Part shown: one piece after another, positions 1 to 6,340 of the stretch
Layout: the number at the start of each line of letters is the position of its first letter
Position numbering within the stretch: the first letter of the stretch is position 1
Assembly (NCBI GenBank): GCA_964450715.1
Contig: CAYVFC010000243.1
Span: 1 to 6,340, forward strand
Length of the DNA: 6,340 nucleotides
DNA from: CAYVFC01 sp964450715
GTDB lineage: Bacteria; Myxococcota_A; Polyangia; Polyangiales; JAFGIB01
Reading direction: 5' to 3'
Program-made: the position numbers and the translations under genes
Notes under the pieces: generated by a model
What the model saw: the letters and a program-made list of their open reading frames with translations, nothing else
Told to the model about the DNA's origin: nothing
The model's database searches: none

Positions 1-112
1 CGCTCCGCCGACGCGCCCGGTCTCGTATCGTTTATTTTGCGGTGCCTCCTAAGCGTGAGTTAATGCTTGGCATCTTCTACGTGTCGGAGTTACGACGTTG
101 CCCCCTGCAGTC

Positions 113-128
113 AAAAGCTAAAAAGCTA
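113..128. repeat. Perfect 8-bp tandem repeat (AAAAGCTA x2)
   Basis: The octamer AAAAGCTA occurs twice head to tail with no gap, ending 14 bases before the ATG of the phosphatase gene. The surrounding leader is clearly A+T-richer than the genes. The repeat is plain in the sequence; any role, such as an unstructured leader that helps ribosome access where no Shine-Dalgarno is visible, is inference. Confidence 0.6.
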
Positions 129-142
129 ACCGCGTTCCCACG

Positions 143-808
143 ATGAAGCCCACTGCCTTCAAGGCGGTGCTGTTCGATCTGGACGGCACCCTGCTCGACA
201 CCCTGGAAGACCTGGCGGACTCTATGAACGCGACGCTGGAGATCCTCGGGCTTCCCGGGCATCCGGTCGAGGCCTACCGGCGTTTCGTGGGCAAGGGGGT
301 GGAGAACCTGGTGCAGGAGGCGGCCCCGGCGGCGCGCCACGACCTGGCGCTCAGAGCCGAGCTGTTGACCGGTATGCGCGAGCAGTACGCGCACCACTGG
401 TCGAACAAGAGCCGGCCCTATCCAGGCATCCTCGAGCTGCTCGGGGCCCTGGACGAGCGAGGCGTGGTCAAGACGGTCTTTTCCAACAAGCCGCACGACT
501 TCACCGTGCTATGCGTGACCGAGCTACTGCGCGACTGGCGCTTCGACGCGGTCTACGGTCTGCTGGACGGCGTGCCGCGCAAGCCAGATCCGACCGGCGC
601 CTTGCGCGTCGCCGCGGAGGTCGCCATCCCCCCGGCGGAGTTTCTTTACCTGGGGGATACGGATATAGACATGAAGACCGCGATCGGGTCGGGCATGTTT
701 CCCGTGGGCGCGCTCTGGGGGTTCCGCACCGGCGATGAGCTGCTGGCGTCGGGTGCCGAGCGGTTGGTCGCCCACCCGCTCGAGGTGCTGGAGCTGCTGG
801 CTGGGTAG
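143..808 (+). CDS. gph: HAD-superfamily hydrolase, phosphoglycolate phosphatase-like
   Basis: This is a 221-residue cytoplasmic HAD phosphatase of the Gph/PGP type, a family that typically dephosphorylates 2-phosphoglycolate to glycolate using Mg2+. All four HAD motifs are visible. Motif I is DLDGTLLDT, with nucleophile Asp12 and acid/base Asp14. Motif II is FSNKP, with Ser114. Motif III is the lysine of RKPDP (Lys147). Motif IV is GDTDID, with Asp172 and Asp176 as metal ligands. Residues from about 20 to 90 form the helical C1 cap typical of the subfamily, and the length is normal for Gph. The ATG at 143 is the only reasonable start: an in-frame TAA lies at 119-121 and motif I follows within 12 residues. 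No clear Shine-Dalgarno precedes it. The gene converges on ssb, with 39 bp between the stops. Substrate specificity cannot be read from sequence; another small phosphorylated metabolite, or pyrophosphate (PpaX-like), is possible, so the symbol is tentative. Confidence 0.85.
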   Translation: MKPTAFKAVLFDLDGTLLDTLEDLADSMNATLEILGLPGHPVEAYRRFVGKGVENLVQEAAPAARHDLALRAELLTGMREQYAHHWSNKSRPYPGILELLGALDERGVVKTVFSNKPHDFTVLCVTELLRDWRFDAVYGLLDGVPRKPDPTGALRVAAEVAIPPAEFLYLGDTDIDMKTAIGSGMFPVGALWGFRTGDELLASGAERLVAHPLEVLELLAG

Positions 809-819
809 GGGCGGGCAAC

Positions 820-840
820 GGGAGTGGGCGAGCCCCTCCC
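820..840. terminator. Hairpin between convergent genes, candidate bidirectional terminator
   Basis: GGGAG (820-824) pairs with CTCCC (836-840), and GGGC (826-829) pairs with GCCC (832-835). One bulged T sits at 825 and the apical loop is very tight, so the innermost pair probably opens. It is the only strong hairpin in the 39-bp gap between the converging phosphatase and ssb stops, which is where a shared terminator is expected. Neither strand has a T-run after the stem, so it is not a classical intrinsic terminator. It may act with Rho or simply protect the 3' ends. Confidence 0.45.
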
Positions 841-847
841 CTACGAT

Positions 848-1270
848 CTAGAACGGGATCTCGCTGTCGGTGAAATCGTCGGCGTTCTGGGCGGGCGGTG
901 CGGCGTCGTCGGTCGCCCGAGCGTCACCGTTGTTCCTGCCGCCCAGCAACAACACGTTGTTCGCCACGATGTCCGTGAAGTAGCGCCTCGACCCGTCGTT
1001 CGCCTCCCAGGATCGGGTTTGGATGCGCCCTTCCACGCCGATGCGGTCGCCCTTGCCCAGGATCTTGTTCAGCGCCTCGCCGCGCTTTCCCCAAACGACG
1101 ACCGAGTGCCAGTCCGTCCGCTGTTCTCGGGCGTTGTTTTCCCGGTTCAGGTAACTCTCCGTGGTCGCCATGCGCAGTCGGAGCACCGCCCGCTGGTTCT
1201 TGGTGTACTTGAGCTCGGGGTCCTGCCCCAGGTTGCCTATCAGGAAGGTCCGGTTCATTCCGTCAGCCAT
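848..1270 (-). CDS. ssb: Single-stranded DNA-binding protein (SSB)
   Basis: This 140-residue protein coats single-stranded DNA at replication forks and repair sites and recruits partners through its C-terminal tip. The N-terminal OB-fold spans about residues 5-110. It opens with the family signature MNRTFLIGNLGQDPEL and contains a DWHSVVVWGKRGE strand (Trp54, Trp60) and an EGRIQTRSW segment (Trp88), which supply typical aromatic DNA-stacking positions. A short Asp/Ala/Asn/Pro-rich linker (about 111-130) leads to the acidic tip DFTDSEIPF, which ends in the IPF found in most bacterial SSBs. At 140 residues it is shorter than E. coli SSB (178), mainly because the linker is short. The ATG at 1270 is chosen because a GGAG lies 8 bases upstream (1279-1282 on the other strand). 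An internal Met5 is a possible alternative start but has a weaker site. The gene is codirectional with and downstream of the CPBP protease, across a 125-bp gap. I see no clear promoter in that gap. Confidence 0.95.
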   Translation of the reverse strand: MADGMNRTFLIGNLGQDPELKYTKNQRAVLRLRMATTESYLNRENNAREQRTDWHSVVVWGKRGEALNKILGKGDRIGVEGRIQTRSWEANDGSRRYFTDIVANNVLLLGGRNNGDARATDDAAPPAQNADDFTDSEIPF

Positions 1271-1354
1271 TTCTCCATCTCCATTTGTTGCCGGGGTTTC
1301 GGGTCATCAGCAGAGGGCGCCGTCGGGTGATGCTTCGACACCACGCCCGTTTGC

Positions 1355-1366
1355 CCGATCTATCGG
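1355..1366. repeat. 12-bp palindrome upstream of ssb
   Basis: CCGAT and ATCGG arms flank a 2-base centre (CT). A second perfect palindrome, CTCCGGAG, lies just beyond it at 1371-1378. Both sit in the 125-bp gap between the protease stop and the ssb start. They could be an operator for ssb or structure at the 3' end of the protease transcript. Short GC-rich palindromes are common by chance, and no regulator is identified. Confidence 0.3.
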
Positions 1367-1395
1367 CCGGCTCCGGAGAAAGTTGCTTGGAAAAA

Positions 1396-2160
1396 TCAGA
1401 GCCACCCCCCGACCAGGATGTCGGAGAGCAGGTTGCAGAGGCAGTGGAAGACGATGCTGGCCCCGATCCCGCCTCGCCACTCGCGCATCCAGCCGAAGAG
1501 CAGCGCCGGGAAGAAGACCGCCAGCCGGTTTGGATGCGATTCGGCGGCAAAGTGAACCAGCGCGAACAGCAGCGCCTGGATCACCACCGCGCTCGGGGAG
1601 AAACGCACCCCGAACAGGGTCACACGGTCTGTCAATCCGTCGCTCAGGCGCGTCTGGAAGTACCCCCGGAACAGGGCTTCCTCCGGCAGGCCTACCAGCA
1701 GGAGTTGGGCCGCCAGGTAAGACGCCAGCTCGGGCGGGGGTCGGAAGACGAATTCGCTCTGCGGGCCGTGCCAGAGGTAGAATCCGACGACGAACGGCGG
1801 AAAGACCAAGGCGGATATGGCGAGCGCCGCGGCGGTCTCGCGCACCCCCACCGGTAGCGCCCGCCGGATCGCGTGCCACAGATCCTCGAGCGCCCCGGCT
1901 AGCCCGGGCCGCGGCTTTTCATCCTCGGCCGGCTCCAGCAGCCCGCCCAGATCGATGCCGAATCTGCGGGCGCCCCCGGGTTGGCGACCGGCCAGGCGCA
2001 GCGCGGCCAGCAGAAAGAGCAGGCCGAGCAGCAGGTGCACGTTGTCGGCGATCAACGCCGGCCGCTGCGCTCGACCGATCAGGGCCGAGGCGGCGGCCAT
2101 GCCAGCGAATACCAGCACTACCTCGCGGATCGCGGTTTTGTTCCTGGCCTCCAAGCCCAT
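1396..2160 (-). CDS. CPBP-family glutamic intramembrane protease, myxosortase-like
   Basis: This is a 254-residue inner-membrane protein with several hydrophobic segments (about 11-28, 38-56, 109-130, 145-158, 190-205, 212-225, 230-250). The C-terminal half carries the three motifs of the Abi/CPBP (Rce1-related) glutamic proteases. They are EExxxR in LPEEALFRGYFQTRL (Glu160, Glu161, Arg165), a histidine in FALVHF (His203), and HxxxN in FHCLCN (His239, Asn243). The core, including the FFPALLFGWMR stretch and Cys242 in the last motif, resembles my recollection of the myxosortases (MrtX/MrtC/MrtP) predicted to cleave MYXO-CTERM sorting signals. That assignment is inference; Rce1-like or bacteriocin-immunity roles cannot be excluded. 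Between the membrane segments lies a charged cytoplasm-like stretch (about 57-105), which may be a lineage-specific insertion. The ATG at 2160 has only a weak ribosome site. The gene diverges from dnaG and lies upstream of ssb on the same strand. No MYXO-CTERM substrate is encoded in this window. Confidence 0.85.
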   Translation of the reverse strand: MGLEARNKTAIREVVLVFAGMAAASALIGRAQRPALIADNVHLLLGLLFLLAALRLAGRQPGGARRFGIDLGGLLEPAEDEKPRPGLAGALEDLWHAIRRALPVGVRETAAALAISALVFPPFVVGFYLWHGPQSEFVFRPPPELASYLAAQLLLVGLPEEALFRGYFQTRLSDGLTDRVTLFGVRFSPSAVVIQALLFALVHFAAESHPNRLAVFFPALLFGWMREWRGGIGASIVFHCLCNLLSDILVGGWL

Positions 2161-2198
2161 GGTCCCATCCGGGTTTGGCTGTCGAGATCGCGGTCGAG

Positions 2199-2230
2199 CC
2201 CCCGGGTTCGCGGGGAGTATACCCCGGGGG
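2199..2230. repeat. GC-rich inverted repeat in the divergent promoter region
   Basis: CCCCCGGG (2199-2206) and CCCGGGGG (2223-2230) are perfect 8-bp inverted arms separated by 16 bases. The interval holds a nested GGGG...CCCC pair (2212-2215 with 2222-2225) around GTATAC. It overlaps the candidate -10 of the protease promoter on the minus strand. It could be a regulatory site or a leader hairpin; function is unknown. Confidence 0.45.
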
Positions 2231-2245
2231 TTAGATACCGCTCGA
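2216..2245 (-). promoter_or_regulatory. Candidate promoter for the CPBP protease
   Basis: On the minus strand, TATACT (2221 down to 2216) matches the sigma-70 -10 consensus at five of six positions. With an 18-base spacer the -35 would be TCGAGC (2245-2240), only three of six. Transcription would start near 2209 and give a leader of roughly 50 bases before the ATG at 2160. The -10 lies inside the GC-rich inverted repeat, which would allow repression. The weak -35 keeps confidence low. Confidence 0.35.
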
Positions 2246-2299
2246 AAATGGTGGTCGCCGGACGGAAAGCCGATCGCGCCCTGACGTCGACGGCTCCCC

Positions 2300-2327
2300 T
2301 TGACCCGGCGGTCGCCGCGCCTACACT
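2300..2327 (+). promoter_or_regulatory. Sigma-70 promoter for the dnaG-rpoD operon
   Basis: TTGACC (2300-2305, five of six to consensus) and TACACT (2322-2327, four of six) are separated by 16 bases. Transcription would start around 2333-2335 and give a leader of only about 18 bases. That leader contains the GGGGTG ribosome site for dnaG. Position, spacing and strand all fit the operon start. It implies that the housekeeping sigma factor drives its own gene. Confidence 0.6.
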
Positions 2328-2340
2328 TGCCGGATTTTAC

Positions 2341-2346
2341 GGGGTG
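2341..2346 (+). promoter_or_regulatory. Ribosome binding site that decides the dnaG TTG start
   Basis: GGGGTG lies five bases before TTG 2352-2354. No ATG or GTG in the correct frame exists between the predicted transcription start and this TTG. The first in-frame codons after it encode the conserved DnaG N-terminus (IPDDVISEIRERIDIV), so the rare start is well supported. Confidence 0.6.
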
Positions 2347-2351
2347 AGCAT

Positions 2352-4208
2352 TTGATCCCGGACGATGTCATCTCCGAAATTCGCGAGCGAATAGACATCG
2401 TGGCGCTGGTGGGCGAGTACGTGACTCTCAAGCGCCGCGGAGCCAACTTCGTCGGCCTCTGCCCCTTTCATTCCGAAAAGACCCCCTCCTTCAACGTGCA
2501 CCGCGAACGCCGTTTTTTCCACTGCTTCGGCTGCCAGGCCTCGGGCGACGCGATCTCCTTTCTGATGCGGATCGAGGGCTCCACCTTTCCCGAAGCGGCC
2601 CGTACCCTGGCCGAGCGCTCTGGTATCGAGATCGCCCCTTTCGACGAGGTGGACGACGCGGCGGTACGCCGGGAGCGCGCCAGGAAAGAGAGGCTGTTCG
2701 GCCTGGTAGAAGCGGCGGCGGGTTTTTACCGCCGGCAGCTCGAATCGGCCGAGGAGACGAGCGTGGCCCGACAGGAGATCGAGCGCCGCGCCATATCCGA
2801 GGAGACCTCGGCGGTATTCCGGCTCGGTTATGCGCCGGCCTCCTGGGACGCGCTGGTGCGTTTCCTCGGCCGTAAGTCGCTTTCGCCGGCCGAGGCCGAG
2901 CAGGTCGGCCTGCTGATCCCGCGACGCAGCGGCTCGGGCTACTACGACCGCTTTCGCAATCGCTTGATGTTCCCGGTATGCGATTTACACGGACGCGTGG
3001 TCGCCTTCAGCGGTCGGGCGCTGGCTCCCCCGGCCGACGAGCCCCTCCGGGAGGAGCCCAAGTACGTTAACAGCCCGGAGAGCCAGCTTTTCAACAAGGG
3101 GGCGATGTTGTTCGGGCTGCACCAGGCTCGGGTGGAGATCCGCCGGCAGGGATTCGCCGTCCTCTGCGAGGGCAACTTCGACGCGATCGCCCTTTATCAA
3201 GCCGGGCTGCGCAACGCGGTCGCGCCGTTAGGGACTGCCTTTACGGCCGAACAGGCGGAGATCCTCCGCCGTCTCACTCAACGCGTGACCCTGCTGTTCG
3301 ACGGGGACGCGGCCGGCCGCAAGGCGGTCAGAGCCGCATTCCCCCTGCTGGCCAGGGCTGCTCTGGCGGCGCGGGTGGCGGTCTTGCCCCCGGGCGAAGA
3401 TCCGGACAGCTTCCTGCGCTCTCGGGGGGTGGAGGCCCTTTCGGCGTTGCTCGAGCGCTCCCGGGGGATCGTCGAGTACCTTATCGACGAGCTGGCGGCG
3501 GAGAGCGCCGGGACCGCCTCGGAGCGAGCCCGGGCCATCAAGGAGATCGGCCCCCTCATCGCCGCCGTCGATAGCCCGGTGGAGCGGCAGATCTATATCG
3601 AGCATGTGGCAAAACGCTTTGAAATCAAAGACTTGGAAGCTGTTCGCCAGGAGCTGCGAGCCGGAGCCCGGGCGGACAGGTCGTTCTGGCAGGGGCGAGC
3701 GGCCGGGACCGACCGGGAGCGCGGGGAGCGGCATTCGAGACCGGATCAGCCTGCTCGGCAGCCGCCCGAGCTGCAGGGGGCGCTGCTGGGGATCCTCATG
3801 GATATCCCGGAACTTTTTACGGATCCTGCTGCAAAAAAGCTTGCCGAGCTTTTGACGAGCACCGATCTTCGGTCCATCTTTGAGGCTGCGGCTTCGATGG
3901 TACGAGATAGCGGGGAGATACGTGCTTCGGAGCTGCTATCTCTGCTGGAAAACAATCCCTTCATACGCTGGCTGGAGGGACGACTTGCCGTTCAGACATA
4001 CGATTCCGACACGGTGGCAAGGGACGAGCTGAAAAACGGCGTGATGCGTTTGGCCAAGCAGAGTATCGAAAGCGAGCTGAAGTCGCTCGAGCGTCAGATA
4101 AAGGACGCGCGCCGCGCCGGCGAGGACGACCGCGCGACGTCGATGATGGAACGCTACTCCGAGCTGTTCCGTCGATCGGGTTCTTTGATCAACGAGGTGA
4201 AGGGATAA
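2352..4208 (+). CDS. dnaG: DNA primase DnaG
   Basis: This 618-residue primase makes the RNA primers for Okazaki fragments and acts with the DnaB helicase and SSB at the fork. The N-terminal CHC2 zinc domain is complete: Cys37, His40, Cys58 and Cys61 (CPFH, then FHCFGC). The catalytic core contains AFSGRAL (about 218-224) and EPKYVNSPES (235-244). Its TOPRIM domain has Glu273 in EGNFD, a variant of the usual EGYMD, and Asp317/Asp319 in LFDGDAAGRKA. A charged low-complexity linker (about 440-475) precedes the C-terminal helicase-interaction domain, which starts near ELQGALLGILMDIPELF. The length is slightly above E. coli DnaG (581). Translation starts at TTG. The gene leads a two-gene operon, with rpoD starting two bases after its stop. 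The last roughly 600 bases are visibly richer in A+T than the core, in keeping with the fast-evolving C-terminal domain. No key residue is missing. Confidence 0.97.
   Translation: MIPDDVISEIRERIDIVALVGEYVTLKRRGANFVGLCPFHSEKTPSFNVHRERRFFHCFGCQASGDAISFLMRIEGSTFPEAARTLAERSGIEIAPFDEVDDAAVRRERARKERLFGLVEAAAGFYRRQLESAEETSVARQEIERRAISEETSAVFRLGYAPASWDALVRFLGRKSLSPAEAEQVGLLIPRRSGSGYYDRFRNRLMFPVCDLHGRVVAFSGRALAPPADEPLREEPKYVNSPESQLFNKGAMLFGLHQARVEIRRQGFAVLCEGNFDAIALYQAGLRNAVAPLGTAFTAEQAEILRRLTQRVTLLFDGDAAGRKAVRAAFPLLARAALAARVAVLPPGEDPDSFLRSRGVEALSALLERSRGIVEYLIDELAAESAGTASERARAIKEIGPLIAAVDSPVERQIYIEHVAKRFEIKDLEAVRQELRAGARADRSFWQGRAAGTDRERGERHSRPDQPARQPPELQGALLGILMDIPELFTDPAAKKLAELLTSTDLRSIFEAAASMVRDSGEIRASELLSLLENNPFIRWLEGRLAVQTYDSDTVARDELKNGVMRLAKQSIESELKSLERQIKDARRAGEDDRATSMMERYSELFRRSGSLINEVKG
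3835..3853 (+). repeat. Inverted repeat with flanking A- and T-runs inside dnaG
   Basis: AAAAGCT (3835-3841) and AGCTTTT (3847-3853) form a perfect 7-bp stem with a 5-base loop, in the A+T-richer 3' part of dnaG. It resembles a weak terminator or RNA-processing hairpin upstream of rpoD. It also lies in codons for KKLAELL, which could create it by chance. Function is unproven. Confidence 0.3.
4200..4204 (+). promoter_or_regulatory. Ribosome binding site of rpoD overlapping the dnaG end
   Basis: AAGGG lies six bases before the ATG at 4211 and within the last codons of dnaG. A ribosome finishing dnaG would cover this site, so translational coupling of the sigma factor to primase is likely. Confidence 0.55.
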
Positions 4209-4210
4209 AG

Positions 4211-6250
<2,040 letters not shown>

Positions 6251-6252
6251 AA

Positions 6253-6340
6253 GTGAACAGTGGTCGCCTCCACGGCGATCCGAGGGAACAGGGTCGTATG
6301 AGCCGTGAGACGCGAGCGAGACAAGGAGGGCGCGAGGAGC
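6253..6340 (+). CDS. Possible start of a further gene, truncated by the window end
   Basis: A reading frame opens at GTG 6253, two bases after the rpoD stop, and stays open to the window edge (at least 29 codons, beginning VNSGRLHGDPREQG). GGAG at 6241-6244, eight bases upstream, could serve as its ribosome site. An in-frame ATG at 6298 is an alternative start. The visible part is Arg/Gly/Glu-rich and matches no family I recognise. The tight spacing would make it a third operon member. High G+C makes long open frames cheap, so this is tentative. A GGTCGCC/GGCGATC hairpin (6262-6280) also lies here, but it lacks a T-run. Confidence 0.35.
   Translation, partial: MNSGRLHGDPREQGRMSRETRARQGGREE

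Noticed and set aside
45..50. Minus-strand AGGAGG as a ribosome site for a leftward gene
   Set aside because: No ATG, GTG or TTG follows at usable spacing on the minus strand before the window edge.
67..96. TTGGCA (67-72) as a -35 for the phosphatase gene
   Set aside because: The -35 match is good, but 16-18 bases downstream there is only GTTACG, TTACGA or TACGAC, none a convincing -10.
1391..1395. Minus-strand T-run just after the protease stop as a terminator
   Set aside because: No hairpin precedes the five T residues, so the element is incomplete.
1161..2234. Long plus-strand open frame (357 codons) over ssb and the protease
   Set aside because: It is Arg/Pro/Ala/Ser-rich with no recognisable motif and lies antisense to two well-supported genes; it is a GC-rich shadow.
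6262..6280. Hairpin after rpoD as an intrinsic terminator
   Set aside because: The stem is about seven pairs including one G-T wobble, and no T-run follows; the region also lies in a possible coding frame.

Overview
The window is a G+C-rich bacterial chromosomal segment of housekeeping character. It has five complete genes with strong GC bias at third codon positions, no mobile elements, and no RNA genes or CRISPR that I can see. Several traits point to the Myxococcota or a related former-Deltaproteobacteria lineage: the dnaG-rpoD pair, a sigma-70 factor with a long Lys/Arg/Ser/Thr-rich N-terminal extension, and a CPBP-type glutamic intramembrane protease whose core resembles the myxosortases that process MYXO-CTERM proteins. 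This placement is inference from protein style, not from a marker gene.

Layout from left to right: (1) an A+T-richer leader (1-142) with a perfect 8-bp tandem repeat; (2) a HAD-family phosphoglycolate phosphatase-like gene on + (143-808); (3) a short convergent spacer with a strong hairpin that could stop transcription from both sides (820-840); (4) ssb on - (848-1270); (5) a 125-bp spacer with two small palindromes; (6) the CPBP protease on - (1396-2160), upstream of and codirectional with ssb; (7) a 191-bp divergent promoter region (2161-2351) with a good sigma-70 promoter for dnaG, a possible weaker one for the protease, and a GC-rich inverted repeat; (8) dnaG on + with a TTG start (2352-4208); (9) rpoD on + two bases after dnaG (4211-6250); (10) a possible coupled next gene starting at GTG 6253 and running off the end.

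Functionally, the right half is a macromolecular-synthesis operon: primase and the primary sigma factor are cotranscribed, so replication priming and housekeeping transcription share a promoter. It lacks rpsU, the gene that precedes dnaG in the classical order; a divergent protease gene is there instead. SSB, the partner of primase at the replication fork, lies only about 1.1 kb from dnaG, on the opposite strand. The phosphatase is a metabolic repair or salvage enzyme with no evident tie to its neighbours.

No wholly new system is visible. The most interesting item is the predicted myxosortase-like protease.
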